Positions 30,608-42,348 are shown, counted from the first letter of the stretch. The stretch is 64,000 nucleotides of DNA from Betaproteobacteria bacterium (GCA_005881575.1 VBCA01000015.1:21308-85307); one strand, 5' to 3'. Notes: generated by a model not told the origin, from the letters alone. A program made the numbers and translations.

Positions 30608-31804
30608 TTGACTCCCCCAGCCTTGCGCCGGGTTCTTGCCGATTTCGGCGGCGTCTACTTCGTCAACGGCCTGGTCGCGTTCATCTTCGCGGCTTCCGGC
30701 CCGGTCGCGATCATCCTCGCGGTGGGCACGCGCGGGGCGCTGGCGCCGTCGGATCTGTCCTCGTGGATATTCGGCGCGTTCTTCGTGAACGGGCTGATCA
30801 GCATCGCCTTCTGCTGGTTCTACCGGCAGCCGCTGGTTTTCTTCTGGACGATTCCCGGGACGGTGCTGGTCGGGCCCGCGCTCGGCCACCTGAGCTACGC
30901 GGAGGTGATCGGCGCGTACATCGCGACCGGTATTCTGATGCTCGCGCTCGGCCTCTCCGGATGGGTGCGGCGCGCGATGGAGGCCGTGCCGATGCCGATC
31001 GTGATGGGCATGGTGGCGGGCGTGTTCCTGCGCTTCGGGCTCGATCTCGTGTTCGCCGTCCGCGACGACTTCTGGATTGCCGCGCCGATGGTGGCCGCGT
31101 TTGTCGCGATCAGCGCCTCTCAGCGGCTCGCGCGGCTCGTGCCGCCGCTCATCGGTGCTCTGGCCGTCGGCGTAATCGCGATAGCACTGATCGGCAGATT
31201 CGAGGCCACGGCGCAGACTGTCGCGCTGGCGCACCCGAATTTCTACTCGCCGGCATTTTCCTGGCGCGCGATGGTGGAGCTGGTCGTGCCGCTGGCGATC
31301 ACCGTGCTCGTGGTGCAGAACGGGCAGGGTATCACGGTGCTGCGCTCCGCCGGCCACGCCCCGCCCGTCGACGCGGTGGCCGCCGCGTGCGGCGCCGGCT
31401 CGATCGTCACGGCCTTCATCGGCGCGGTTTCGACCTGCCTCACAGGCCCGGTGAACGCGATCATCTCGTCCTCCGGAGACAGGCGCCGGCACTATACCGC
31501 AGGGATCTTCGTCGGCATGCTTGCGCTCGCCTTCGGTCTGTTCGCGCCTTTTTTCACCCGCCTAATGCTGGCGGCGCCCAAAGCCTTCATCGCCGCGCTC
31601 GCGGGCCTGGCGATGCTGCGCGTGCTGCAGACCGCGTTCACGGTGAGCTTTCGGGACCGCTTCGCGCTCGGTGCGCTGGTGACGTTTCTCGTGACCGTCG
31701 CCGACGTTCCCATCCTCAATATCGGGGCGCCGTTCTGGGGGCTCGTGTTCGGGTACTGCGCGTCGCGCCTGCTCGAGCGCAGCGACTTTCCGGCGCGCGG
31801 GTGA
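30608..31804 (+). CDS. BenE-type benzoate/H+ symporter family transporter
   Basis: 398-residue membrane transporter with about 12 hydrophobic segments. The central NGQGITVLRSAGHAPPVDAV segment and the TCLTGPVNAI segment are typical of the BenE family. The TTG start at 30608, 10 bp after purB, is the only in-frame start that keeps the first helix complete. No aromatic-degradation genes are close by, so benzoate as substrate is only a family-level guess. It converges on a cytochrome gene with a one-base gap. Confidence 0.87.
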   Translation: MTPPALRRVLADFGGVYFVNGLVAFIFAASGPVAIILAVGTRGALAPSDLSSWIFGAFFVNGLISIAFCWFYRQPLVFFWTIPGTVLVGPALGHLSYAEVIGAYIATGILMLALGLSGWVRRAMEAVPMPIVMGMVAGVFLRFGLDLVFAVRDDFWIAAPMVAAFVAISASQRLARLVPPLIGALAVGVIAIALIGRFEATAQTVALAHPNFYSPAFSWRAMVELVVPLAITVLVVQNGQGITVLRSAGHAPPVDAVAAACGAGSIVTAFIGAVSTCLTGPVNAIISSSGDRRRHYTAGIFVGMLALAFGLFAPFFTRLMLAAPKAFIAALAGLAMLRVLQTAFTVSFRDRFALGALVTFLVTVADVPILNIGAPFWGLVFGYCASRLLERSDFPARG

Positions 31805-31805
31805 A

Positions 31806-32693
31806 TTAGCTTTTCTTCTCGCTCGGAAGCGACGGAAGGGTGCGCAGGTAGGCGACCAGCGCGTCCAGATCGGGAGCGGTGAGTTTGCTGGTCGTATTGG
31901 TGACGACCTCGCCCATCGATTCGGCGGGAACATCGCCGTCGGGCGTGAAGCCGGTCACGAGGAAATCCTTCAGCTCCTTGTCGTCCCACTTCCTGAGTCC
32001 CGTCGGGGTGAGATTGGCGACGGCCTTGCCGTCGGGGGCTTTGCCGCCGGCTAGATAGCGGCTAGACTTCGGGCCGCCGAGGAAATTGCGCGGCGTGTGG
32101 CACTCGCTGCAATGCCCGAGGGCCTGCACCAGATAGGCGCCGCGGTTGGCGATGTCGCTCAGGCCCGGTATGTTCGTGAATGGGCCGGGCGTGAAGAAGA
32201 ACCACTTCCAGAAGGTGACCACCCAGCGCCAGCCGAAAAAGAACCAGAGATCGTGCTCCTTGCTCGGATGCGCGCTCGGCGGGAGTGTGCGCAGATAGGC
32301 CCAAAGGTCGCGAAGATCGCCGTCGACGATCTTGGTAAACGACGGATAAGGAAACGCGGGGAAATAGTTCGAGCCGTCTGGCCGCTCCCCGACCCGTATC
32401 GCACGTATGAAATCCGCCTCGGTCCAGCTTCCGATCCCCGCCTTCGGGTGCGGCGTGATGTTCGGGCCGTAGAAGGTGCCGAAGGGAGTCTTGAGCGCGC
32501 GCCCGCCCGCGAAGGGAACGGCGCCCTCCTTCTCCTCCGTGTGGCACCCGACGCAGCCCGCGGCCTTCGCGAGATACTCCCCGCGTTTCGCGTCGCCCTG
32601 CGCCGCCGTGTTGCCCGACCACGCGACGGCGAGCAACGCACACTCGCAGACGCGCAACGCTACTTTCAGGTGGACGCGGAGGGTACTGCGCAT
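31806..32693 (-). CDS. Diheme c-type cytochrome
   Basis: 295-residue periplasmic or membrane-anchored cytochrome with two CXXCH sites: CVGCH in the N-terminal half and CSECH in the second. Each is followed by a cytochrome c domain, like the cytochrome subunits of membrane dehydrogenases (alcohol or nicotinate dehydrogenase type). A hydrophobic WVVTFWKWFFF stretch lies between the domains. The ATG at 32693 gives a good signal peptide (VALRVCECALLAVAWS); earlier ATG codons at 32711 and 32708 lie next to the upstream terminator. A c' cytochrome precedes it. Confidence 0.88.
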   Translation of the reverse strand: MRSTLRVHLKVALRVCECALLAVAWSGNTAAQGDAKRGEYLAKAAGCVGCHTEEKEGAVPFAGGRALKTPFGTFYGPNITPHPKAGIGSWTEADFIRAIRVGERPDGSNYFPAFPYPSFTKIVDGDLRDLWAYLRTLPPSAHPSKEHDLWFFFGWRWVVTFWKWFFFTPGPFTNIPGLSDIANRGAYLVQALGHCSECHTPRNFLGGPKSSRYLAGGKAPDGKAVANLTPTGLRKWDDKELKDFLVTGFTPDGDVPAESMGEVVTNTTSKLTAPDLDALVAYLRTLPSLPSEKKS

Positions 32694-32715
32694 CTGCCGA
32701 TTATGCATCATCGGC

Positions 32716-32744
32716 AAAAAAGAAAGCCCCGCCGAGGCGGGGCT
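32716..32744 (-). terminator. Rho-independent terminator of the cytochrome c' gene
   Basis: On the minus strand a GC-rich stem (agccccg / cggggct, 32725-32744) is followed by a run rich in T (ttctttttt). It lies 18 bp after the cytochrome c' stop codon and just before the diheme cytochrome start, so the two genes are probably separate transcripts or the second depends on read-through. Confidence 0.85.
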
Positions 32745-32762
32745 CTCTCGAGAAAACGCGCG

Positions 32763-33227
32763 CTACTGTTTTTCGCGGAAATGCTCGTGGCAAGCGCCGC
32801 AGGCCTTGCCGACGCCGCCGATCGCCGTTTTTTGCGCGGCCTCATCGCCACCTCTGGAAACCGCGACCAACCCCTGGACGGCTCTCTGGAAATTGTCCTG
32901 CGCCTCCTTGAACTTGGCCGGTTCGTCCCAGATCGCCGGCAGAGCGGCGGTCTTAACGGTCGCCCCCTTGCTGGCGGGCGCGAAACCGTCCCAGGGCATT
33001 CTGCTGAGGGCGTCGAGCATGGCGGCGTTGAATGCGACGGTTTCGGCGTTGTAGGGGACTTTGCCCTGGGCCATGCCGCCCAGCGGGCCCATGTACTTGC
33101 CCTGCAGGGTCATCGCTGCCTGGCGCTGTTTGACCAATATCTCGGGCTTGACCTGCGAGAAGGCGGTGAGCGTGTGTCCCGCCCCCAGCGCCAGGGCAAA
33201 TCCGGCCAGCAGAAGCCTCTTTTTCAT
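32763..33227 (-). CDS. Cytochrome c' (class II c-type cytochrome)
   Basis: 154-residue periplasmic protein with a signal peptide (LLLAGFALALGAGHTLTAFS) and a four-helix-bundle cytochrome c' domain. The single haem site CGACHEHFREK is at the extreme C-terminus, as the family requires. Family members bind NO and CO and protect against nitrosative stress. The ribosome site gaggaga precedes the ATG at 33227. A terminator follows. Confidence 0.93.
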   Translation of the reverse strand: MKKRLLLAGFALALGAGHTLTAFSQVKPEILVKQRQAAMTLQGKYMGPLGGMAQGKVPYNAETVAFNAAMLDALSRMPWDGFAPASKGATVKTAALPAIWDEPAKFKEAQDNFQRAVQGLVAVSRGGDEAAQKTAIGGVGKACGACHEHFREKQ

Positions 33228-33357
33228 TCGATTTCTCCTCAGTTGTAGGGACGTGCTTGTTGGGACATGCGGACGTCATTGTAGCGGCGTTTGCCGCATG
33301 GGTGGCATAACAGTTTCCGGCCGCGGTTTATTCCAGCGACGGGGCAGCGGCCCTCGC

Positions 33358-34293
33358 TCAAATGACCGCTTCCTGCTTCTTTTCCTTGAGCGGCTTCACC
33401 AAGTCCTCGCGCCGGATGCCCAGCCAGCGCACGATCGGCGCCATGACCAGCACAGAGGAATAGATCCCGAAACAGATGCCGATGGTGAGGGCGAGCGCAA
33501 AGTAGTGCAGGGCCGGTCCTCCGAACACGAGCATCGAGGTCACCATCGTCTGGGTGCAGCCGTGGGTGATGATCGTGCGCGAGATCGTCCGGGTGATGGC
33601 GTTGTCGATGATCTCGGTGACGCTCGCCTTTCTCATCTTCCGGAAATTTTCCCGGATCCGGTCGGCGATCACCACCGACTCGTTCACCGAGTAGCCGAGC
33701 ACCGCGAGCACGGCGGCGAGGACGGGCAGCGAGAACTCCCACTGGAACAGGGCGAAAAAACCCAGGATGATCACCACGTCGTGCAGGTTGGCGATGATCG
33801 CCGCGACCCCGAATTTCCATTCGAAGCGGACCCAGAGGTATAGGACGATACCAATAGCGGTGACGAACAGGGCAAGAGCGCCGTTCCACGCAAGTTCTTC
33901 GCCAACCTGCGGGCCGACGAACTCGACACGCTGCAACTTGGCCGTCTTGTCGTCGGCTGTGAGTCCCTCCATTACCGATTTCGAGAGATCGGCGTTGTTC
34001 TGACCGGTCTTAAGCGGCATGCGGATGAGGATGTCGCGTGAGGAGCCGAAGTTCTGCACCGAATAGTCGTTGTAGCCACGCGCATCGAGGGCCTTGCGGA
34101 CTTTCTCGACGTCGGCGGCGTGTTCGTAGTTGATCTCTATTACTGTGCCGCCGGTAAACTCGATCGAAAAATTCAGACCCCTGGTGGCGAGGAAAAATAC
34201 CGCGAACAGGAAAGTGACGAGCGACACCACATTGAACGCCAGCGCATGGCGCATGAACGGGATGTCGTGTCGGATTTTGAAGAACTCCATCAA
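33358..34293 (-). CDS. secF: Protein-export membrane protein SecF
   Basis: 311-residue SecF with six transmembrane segments. The N-terminal segment ends in NFSIEFTGGTVIEI, the SecF version of the SecD/F motif in the first periplasmic domain. The C-terminal half has VLGYSVNESVVIADRIREN and the TLGI-like helices. With SecD and YajC it uses the proton gradient to help late stages of Sec translocation. It is downstream of secD (79-bp gap) on the same strand. Confidence 0.96.
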   Translation of the reverse strand: MMEFFKIRHDIPFMRHALAFNVVSLVTFLFAVFFLATRGLNFSIEFTGGTVIEINYEHAADVEKVRKALDARGYNDYSVQNFGSSRDILIRMPLKTGQNNADLSKSVMEGLTADDKTAKLQRVEFVGPQVGEELAWNGALALFVTAIGIVLYLWVRFEWKFGVAAIIANLHDVVIILGFFALFQWEFSLPVLAAVLAVLGYSVNESVVIADRIRENFRKMRKASVTEIIDNAITRTISRTIITHGCTQTMVTSMLVFGGPALHYFALALTIGICFGIYSSVLVMAPIVRWLGIRREDLVKPLKEKKQEAVI

Positions 34294-34372
34294 CGTGTCC
34301 TAATCTTGGATCGGCACGGAGAAAACGCAGATCCGAGGGTCTCTGTCAGAGAGCACCGGTGAAAATGCGCGG

Positions 34373-36220
34373 TTATTTCCACGATGTATTTCCGATCGGT
34401 ACCCGCTCGAGCCTTCTGCGCGAGCCGTAGGTGAGATTCACCATGCTTCTGCTCACCACGACCGAGGAAAAGATCGACGTCAGGATGCCTAGGCAGTGCA
34501 CCACGGCGAACCCGCGCACCGGCCCCGAGCCGAAAATGAGGAGCGAAAGCCCCGCGATCAGCGTGGTAACGTTGGAGTCGAGGATGGTGCCGAAGGCGCG
34601 CTCGTATCCGGCGTGGATCGCCGCCTGAGGGGTGGCACCGCCGCGCAGCTCCTCGCGCACTCGCTCGTTGATGAGGACGTTGGCGTCGATCGCCATGCCG
34701 AGCGTGAGCGCGATCGCGGCGATGCCGGGAAGGGTGAGCGTGGCCTGGAGCATCGATAGCAGCGCGACGAGCAGCAGCAGATTGGAACACAACGCGAGCG
34801 CCGAGAACACCCCGAACACCGCGTAGTACGCGATGATGAATAGCGACAACGCAGCGAAGCCGTAGATGGTCGAGTCGAACCCCTTCTTGATGTTCTCGGC
34901 ACCGAGCGACGGCCCCACCGTGCGCTCCTCTATGATCTCCATGGGTGCGGCGAGCGAGCCGGCGCGGATGAGCAGCGCGAGAGTATTGGTCTCTTCCGGC
35001 GTGAACAAGCCGGTTATCTGGAAACGGTTTGAAAACTCGCCTTGTATCTTTGCCACTGAAATCGCTTCGCCCTTGCCGCGTTCGAAGAGGATGATGGCCA
35101 TGAGATGGCCCAGATTTTCCCGCGTAACACCCAGCATCACGCGGCCGCCGGCGGCATCCAGATTTATCGAAACGGCAGGCTGCTGATGCTGGTCGAACGT
35201 CGCTCCCGCGCCGGTGAAGCGGTCACCGGTCAACAGAACTTGCTTTCTCGTCGGCACGTTGGACACCGAGCCGTCTCGCCTTCGTTCGGGAAAGACGTCC
35301 ACGTTGATTGTGCTGTTGGAGCGCATCGCGTCCTCGTCCACCAGCCGCACTTCGAGTGTCGCGGTGCGGCCGAGGATCTCCTTCGCCTTCGCGGTATCTT
35401 GCACGCCAGGGAGCTCCACTACCACGCGGTCCAGGCCCTGCTGCTGGATCACGGGCTCGGCGACGCCCAGCTCGTTGATGCGGTTGTGCAGCGTCTGGAT
35501 GTTCTGCTTGAGCGCGGTTTCCTGGATCCGCTTTTGAGCCTCGGGGCGGATCGAGGCGATGAGGCGCAGCTCGCTGTCCGCGCCGGCGTCGGCGAGCTGC
35601 AGGTCGGGGAACTGCTCGGCGACGAGCGTGCGCGCCCTGTCGCGGGTCTCGGAGTCGCGGAACTGAATGGCGATGCCGTTGCTTTCGCGCGCGATCCCGG
35701 CATGGCGCACATTCTTGTCGCGCAGCTGCGAACGGATATCCCCGACATAGCTGTCGAGCTGCTTGGAGAGCGCCGCGCGCATGTCAACCTGAAGCAGGAA
35801 ATGCACCCCGCCACGCAGATCGAGGCCGAGGTACATCGGCCTCGCGGGTATTATCGGAATCGCTGCGAGCCAGGCTGGGGAATTCGACAGCAGATTCAAC
35901 GCGACCGTATATGAGGGATCCTGCGGATCGGGGTTGAGCGCCTGGTTGATGACGTCCTTGGCTTTCAGCTGGGTATCGGTATCCGCGAACCGCACCTTGA
36001 CGGAATTGATGTCGAGGAAAACCCCGGTCGGCTGGATGCCGGCTTTCTTGAGCGCGTCCTCGACTCGGCCGAGCACGGTGCTGTCGATCTTCAAGGTGGT
36101 GCGCGCCGTTGACACCTGTACCGCCGGCGCCTCGCCGAAAAAATTGGGCAGCGTATAGAGGAGCCCGAGCGCCAACGCAACTGCGATGGTGACGTAGATC
36201 CAGCGGGGGTAACGGTTCAT
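34373..36220 (-). CDS. secD: Protein-export membrane protein SecD
   Basis: 615-residue SecD. The periplasmic domain starts after the first helix and contains LGLDLRGGVHFLLQVD. The C-terminal five-helix region has ALTLGMAIDANVLINERVREEL, which carries the conserved Asp for proton use. Its start abuts the yajC stop codon directly, so the genes are co-translated. Confidence 0.97.
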   Translation of the reverse strand: MNRYPRWIYVTIAVALALGLLYTLPNFFGEAPAVQVSTARTTLKIDSTVLGRVEDALKKAGIQPTGVFLDINSVKVRFADTDTQLKAKDVINQALNPDPQDPSYTVALNLLSNSPAWLAAIPIIPARPMYLGLDLRGGVHFLLQVDMRAALSKQLDSYVGDIRSQLRDKNVRHAGIARESNGIAIQFRDSETRDRARTLVAEQFPDLQLADAGADSELRLIASIRPEAQKRIQETALKQNIQTLHNRINELGVAEPVIQQQGLDRVVVELPGVQDTAKAKEILGRTATLEVRLVDEDAMRSNSTINVDVFPERRRDGSVSNVPTRKQVLLTGDRFTGAGATFDQHQQPAVSINLDAAGGRVMLGVTRENLGHLMAIILFERGKGEAISVAKIQGEFSNRFQITGLFTPEETNTLALLIRAGSLAAPMEIIEERTVGPSLGAENIKKGFDSTIYGFAALSLFIIAYYAVFGVFSALALCSNLLLLVALLSMLQATLTLPGIAAIALTLGMAIDANVLINERVREELRGGATPQAAIHAGYERAFGTILDSNVTTLIAGLSLLIFGSGPVRGFAVVHCLGILTSIFSSVVVSRSMVNLTYGSRRRLERVPIGNTSWK

Positions 36221-36544
36221 CTAGATCGACTTGATCGTGCCTTTGGGCAGAAGCGTCTGGATCGCGCTCCTTTGCATCTGCACCTCGGTGCCGGGCGCGA
36301 TCTCGATCGAAACGTAGGTTTCGCCGATCTTGGTGATCTTCCCGAGTACCCCGCCCGAGGTGACGACCTCGTCGCCTTTTTGCAGCGCTTCTGTCATTTG
36401 CTTATGTTCCTTCGCGCGCTTCATCTGTGGACGGATCATGAGGAAATAGAGCAGGGCGAACATGCCGATGATGATGAAGAACTGCTCGTAGCCGGGGCCG
36501 GACGCGCCAGCCGGGGCCTGCGCCCATGCGGGGGAAATCAACAC
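36221..36544 (-). CDS. yajC: Preprotein translocase subunit YajC
   Basis: 107-residue single-pass membrane protein. The hydrophobic helix (FFIIIGMFALLYFLMI) is followed by the conserved RPQMKRAKEHKQM segment and the GDEVVTSGGVLGKI beta domain. It forms the SecDF-YajC complex. Gene order tgt-yajC-secD-secF is the standard one. Confidence 0.97.
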   Translation of the reverse strand: MLISPAWAQAPAGASGPGYEQFFIIIGMFALLYFLMIRPQMKRAKEHKQMTEALQKGDEVVTSGGVLGKITKIGETYVSIEIAPGTEVQMQRSAIQTLLPKGTIKSI

Positions 36545-36602
36545 GATCGTCTCCGATGCGATTACGGCAAGGCGGGGAAGTATACCATCGGGAACTCGCC
36601 GT

Positions 36603-38743
<2,141 letters not shown>

Positions 38744-38754
38744 GGCCGTGCCGT

Positions 38755-38760
38755 TATAAT
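38755..38760 (+). promoter_or_regulatory. -10 box of the tRNA-Leu gene
   Basis: A perfect TATAAT lies 24 bp before the tRNA 5' end. No convincing -35 hexamer is seen at 16-18 bp spacing (that stretch overlaps the queA start codon), so the promoter call rests on the -10 and position only. Confidence 0.5.
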
Positions 38761-38784
38761 GCACGCGCTTTCACGCAGCAACCA

Positions 38785-38871
38785 GCCGGGATGGTGGAAC
38801 TGGTAGACGCACGGGACTCAAAATCCCGCGGCCGCAAGGCCATGAGAGTTCGATTCTCTCTCCCGGCACCA
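38785..38871 (+). tRNA. tRNA-Leu, anticodon CAA
   Basis: 87 nt including an encoded CCA. The acceptor stem gccggga pairs with tcccggc (38861-38867), followed by discriminator A and CCA. The anticodon stem cggga/tcccg holds the loop ctcaaaa with CAA at 38819-38821, decoding UUG. A long variable arm (ggccgcaaggcc) marks a class II tRNA. The T-arm gagagttcgattctctc is intact. Confidence 0.97.
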
Positions 38872-38881
38872 CCGGAATACG

Positions 38882-39844
38882 ATGTCCACAGAGCCGCGCT
38901 TCAACAGCTTCCTCGCGCTGGGACCCCACGGCTTCCACCGCGTCGCCTACACCGAGTGGGGGGATCCCCGCGGACAGCACATCGTGCTGTGCGTGCACGG
39001 CCTCACGCGCAACGCCCGCGATTTCGATGAGCTCGCCGAGCACCTCGCCGGCCGGGGCTGCCGCGTCGTGTGCATGGACGTGGTCGGCCGCGGCGACAGC
39101 GACTGGTTCGAGCACAAGGAGGACTACGGATTCGCGCAGTATCTTTCCGACGCCGCCGCATTGCTCGCCCGGGTGACCGCGCCGCCTCACAAAGTCTCGC
39201 TTCTGCGCCGGCTCCAGGGAGCGAGCGTGGGGCAGCGAATCGACTGGGTCGGAACCTCGATGGGCGGCCTGATCGGGATGATGCTCGCGGCGAAGCCCGA
39301 TTCTCCGATCCGCCGCCTGGTGCTGAACGACGTCGGGCCGCTGGTGCCCTGGGGGGCGCTGGTGCGGCTCAAGCTCTCGACCAGCGGCGCCGGCGCGCGC
39401 TTTGCGAGCCTCGCCGAGGTCGAGCGCCATCTTCGCGAGACCTGCGCCTCGTTCGGTCCCTTGAGGGACTGGCAGTGGCGGCGGCTCGCCGCGCACGGGT
39501 CGCGGCGCGGCGAGAACGGAGAGTATTCGCTCGCCTACGACCCGGCGATCGTCAGTACGATGCGCGGCAGCAACGCTGGCATCGAATTCGGCAGCGACTT
39601 CCTTTTCGGCATCGACCTCTGGGGAACCTGGGACGCGGTGCAATGCCCGACTCTGGTTCTGCGCGGGGGGGAGTCCGACCTGCTGCCCGCGTCCACCGCC
39701 CGGCGGATGCAGGAGCGCGGGCCGCGGGTCCAGCTCGTCGAATTCCCCGGAATCGGCCATGCGCCGTGGCTGATGAGCGAAGGTCAGATCGATCCGGTAC
39801 AGGAATTCATCCTCACGGCCGAACCCCGGAAAGGGGCTGCATGA
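38882..39844 (+). CDS. Alpha/beta hydrolase
   Basis: 320-residue alpha/beta-fold hydrolase. The oxyanion HG motif is LCVHGLTRN, the nucleophile elbow GTSMGGLIG holds the catalytic Ser, and the late GIGHAPWL supplies the His. The family is broad; the sequence does not fix the substrate. It starts 10 bp after tRNA-Leu and overlaps the next gene by four bases (ATGA), so it is in an operon with panE. Confidence 0.9.
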   Translation: MSTEPRFNSFLALGPHGFHRVAYTEWGDPRGQHIVLCVHGLTRNARDFDELAEHLAGRGCRVVCMDVVGRGDSDWFEHKEDYGFAQYLSDAAALLARVTAPPHKVSLLRRLQGASVGQRIDWVGTSMGGLIGMMLAAKPDSPIRRLVLNDVGPLVPWGALVRLKLSTSGAGARFASLAEVERHLRETCASFGPLRDWQWRRLAAHGSRRGENGEYSLAYDPAIVSTMRGSNAGIEFGSDFLFGIDLWGTWDAVQCPTLVLRGGESDLLPASTARRMQERGPRVQLVEFPGIGHAPWLMSEGQIDPVQEFILTAEPRKGAA

Positions 39845-40812
39845 GGATTTGCGTGGTCGGCGCAGGCGCCGTGGGCGGTGTGATCGGAGCGTGGTTTGCG
39901 AAGGCCGGGCACGAGGTGTCGCTCGTCGCCCGCGGCACTCATCTCGAGGCGATCCGCAGACGGGGACTGACCTTGATTTCCGGAGGCAAGTCCGAAGTCC
40001 ATCCGCTGCGCGCGTCGTCGGAGCCCGCCGATTTCGGGGTCCAGGATGCGGTCTTCATCTGCTTGAAGACGCACTCGATCGCGGCGATGCTGCCGCGCCT
40101 GAAGGCGCTCGTCGGCTCCGAGACCACGGTCATTCCGGCGATCAACGGCCTGCCGTGGTGGTATTTCTACAAGGAGGGCGGGCGCTTCGACGGCCGACCC
40201 GTCGACTGCCTGGATCCCAAAGGCAAGCTCTTCGCGGCGCTCGACCCGAGGCACATCCTCGGCTGCGTGGTGCACGCGGCGGCAGAGGTTAGGGAGCCGG
40301 GGGTCGTCGGCCACACCGCAGGCCGGTTGTTCATCATCGGCGAGCCCGATCGCACGAAGTCCGAGCGCGCGGAGCAGCTGGCGGCAGCGATGAACGCGGC
40401 GGGCTTCGAGGCGAGGCTCGCCGCGGACATCCGCGTCGAGATCTGGACCAAGCTGATCGGAAATCTCTCCTACAATCCGGTCGCGGCGCTCGCGCTCGCC
40501 CACATGGATGACATCAACGGCAACGAGGCGCTGCTCGCGCTCATCAGCGTCCTGATGGGGGAGGCGATGCTCGTCGCCGAGGCCTACGGCGCGCGCGTGC
40601 CGATGACGGTCGAAGAGCGCATCGGCGTGGCGAAGAAGCTCTCCGGGGCCAAGATTTCCATGCATCAGGACATCGACAAGGGTCGGCCGCTCGAGATCGA
40701 CGCAATCGTCGGGGCCGTCGTGGAGCTCGCCCGCAAGGCGCGTATCGCGACGCCGATGATCGACGCCGTCTACGCGCTTATCGCCGAGCGGGCGAAGCAC
40801 CTCGACCGATAA
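39841..40812 (+). CDS. panE: 2-dehydropantoate 2-reductase (ketopantoate reductase)
   Basis: 323-residue NADPH-dependent reductase that makes pantoate for CoA synthesis. The Rossmann motif GAGAVGGVIGAWFAKAGHEV is at the N-terminus. The catalytic Lys region is VEIWTKLIGNLSYNPVAAL, followed by SMHQDIDKGRPLEIDAIVG with the conserved substrate-binding residues. Other family members act on other 2-keto acids, but panB and panC elsewhere in the window make the pantothenate role plausible. A 146-bp gap with no clear feature separates it from ctaA. Confidence 0.9.
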   Translation: MRICVVGAGAVGGVIGAWFAKAGHEVSLVARGTHLEAIRRRGLTLISGGKSEVHPLRASSEPADFGVQDAVFICLKTHSIAAMLPRLKALVGSETTVIPAINGLPWWYFYKEGGRFDGRPVDCLDPKGKLFAALDPRHILGCVVHAAAEVREPGVVGHTAGRLFIIGEPDRTKSERAEQLAAAMNAAGFEARLAADIRVEIWTKLIGNLSYNPVAALALAHMDDINGNEALLALISVLMGEAMLVAEAYGARVPMTVEERIGVAKKLSGAKISMHQDIDKGRPLEIDAIVGAVVELARKARIATPMIDAVYALIAERAKHLDR

Positions 40813-40958
40813 TCTCGGTCATCGCCGCGCCGGCTAAGATCCATGGTGCCTCCAGGAACTTATCGTATGAGCCTGCGGTTAAGCCGCGCACGACGGTGAA
40901 CTGAGCCGATCGGGCTAAAGGCGGCGCACCGTCCGGGAACGCTGGCGCGACGCGGCTT

Positions 40959-41987
40959 TCAGCGCAGCGAATGCGCGGCGAACAGCGCTGCGCTGAAGAC
41001 GAGCAGCGCGCCGGCCTGATGCGCCGCGGCAAGAGGAACCGGCACGGCGAGCAACAGGGTCGCGATTCCCAGGGCGATCTGCAACGCGAGCGCTCCGAGC
41101 AAGAGATCGGCCCCGAGCTTTGCGCGCTCTGATACGGGGTTTCGCCGGACGCGCACCCAGAACCAGGCGACGAGGATCGCAAGCAGCCACGCGATCAGCC
41201 GGTGATCGAACTGCACGGTCGCGATGTTGTCCGAGAAGTTGAGGTACCAGGGCTCGAGCGCGAAAATTTCCGGGGGGACGAAACGGCCGTTCATGAGCGG
41301 GAACGTGTTGTACGCGAGCCCCGCCCGGGTTCCCGCGACCAGGCCGCCCGAGAGCGCCATCACGAAGACCAGCGCGGCGAGCGCGGAGGCGAAGCGGCGC
41401 AGCCTCCGGGAAACCGCGCCCGCGCGGGCGAAGAGCAGGTCGAAGGCGATCCACAGCATGGCCGCGTAGATCAGGAAGGCGATGCCGAGGTGTGCGGTGA
41501 GGCGGAACTGCGATACGCGCGGATTATCGACGAGGCCAGACTGCACCATGTACCAGCCCAACGCGCCCTGCAGCGCGCCGAGCCCGAATATCGCGGCGAA
41601 TTTCCACGCCAGCTCGCGGGGGATTCTGCCGCGCAGCGCGAACCACAACAGCGGCAGCAGGAACGCCGCGCCGATCAACCTGCCGAGGAGCCGGTGGACG
41701 TACTCCCACCAGAAAATTCCCTTGAAACCCTCGAGGCTCATTCCGGGGTTGACGAGCCGATACTCGGGGGTCTGCTTGTACTTCCCGAATGTTTCCTGCC
41801 ATGCGGCCTCGTTGAGCGGAGGCAGGGTCCCGACGATCGGCTGCCACTCGACGATGGACAGGCCGGAGTGGGTGAGGCGCGTGACGCCGCCGACGACCAC
41901 CATCGCGAACACCAGCGCGCAGCAGACGAGCAGCCAAGCGGCGACGGTGCGCTCGCCGTTTCGCGTTTGCGTTTGCATCGCGCGCAT
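40959..41987 (-). CDS. ctaA: Haem A synthase (CtaA/Cox15)
   Basis: 342-residue eight-helix membrane enzyme that oxidises the haem O methyl group to make haem A for cytochrome oxidase. Seen: VGGVTRLTHSGLSIVEWQP at the first helix, YVHRLLGRLIG with a haem-ligand His, RLTAHLGIAF, FDHRLIAWLLA and AAHQAGALLVFS with the remaining ligand His. This is the Cox15-like type. The usual neighbours ctaB and cox genes are not nearby. Confidence 0.94.
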   Translation of the reverse strand: MRAMQTQTRNGERTVAAWLLVCCALVFAMVVVGGVTRLTHSGLSIVEWQPIVGTLPPLNEAAWQETFGKYKQTPEYRLVNPGMSLEGFKGIFWWEYVHRLLGRLIGAAFLLPLLWFALRGRIPRELAWKFAAIFGLGALQGALGWYMVQSGLVDNPRVSQFRLTAHLGIAFLIYAAMLWIAFDLLFARAGAVSRRLRRFASALAALVFVMALSGGLVAGTRAGLAYNTFPLMNGRFVPPEIFALEPWYLNFSDNIATVQFDHRLIAWLLAILVAWFWVRVRRNPVSERAKLGADLLLGALALQIALGIATLLLAVPVPLAAAHQAGALLVFSAALFAAHSLR

Positions 41988-42111
41988 CTCCTATTCAGAC
42001 GCAATCGTGAACTTCACCACTGGATGCTCCGCGGGACATGGGTTAAAGTACGAGGCCCGGGCGGTCCGCCCGGGTCGCCCCGGTGGCTTCACCCGCAACA
42101 GGAGGCTGGCC

Positions 42112-42348
42112 ATGTTTGCGATCGTATACAAGTCGGACGGCGTTCCGATCTGTGTCCAGATGCCCGGGGTCTCGCCCGACCCCGTGGTGGTCTGGAGCTC
42201 GGAGAGCGCGGCCCGGGCGTTCATCGAGAGCAAGGGCGGCGGCAAGGAGTTCCAGCCGGTCTCGGTGAACGAGCAGGCAATGGAGAAAATGGCCAAGGCG
42301 CTCGGCTGCCCGGTCGAGAAACTCATGGTGGAGCCGTACCCGTCCTAG
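42112..42348 (+). CDS. Small conserved-looking hypothetical protein
   Basis: 78-residue soluble protein of unknown function beginning MFAIVYKSDGVPICVQMPG and ending GCPVEKLMVEPYPS. The ribosome site ggagg eight bases upstream supports it. It contains a short alpha/beta pattern and two Cys. The stop codon overlaps the panC stop by four bases (convergent). No family recognised. Confidence 0.75.
   Translation: MFAIVYKSDGVPICVQMPGVSPDPVVVWSSESAARAFIESKGGGKEFQPVSVNEQAMEKMAKALGCPVEKLMVEPYPS

Noticed and set aside
33284..33297. Hairpin gcggc-gttt-gccgc upstream of the cytochrome c' gene
   Set aside because: A 5-bp stem without a T-run is common by chance in GC-rich DNA.
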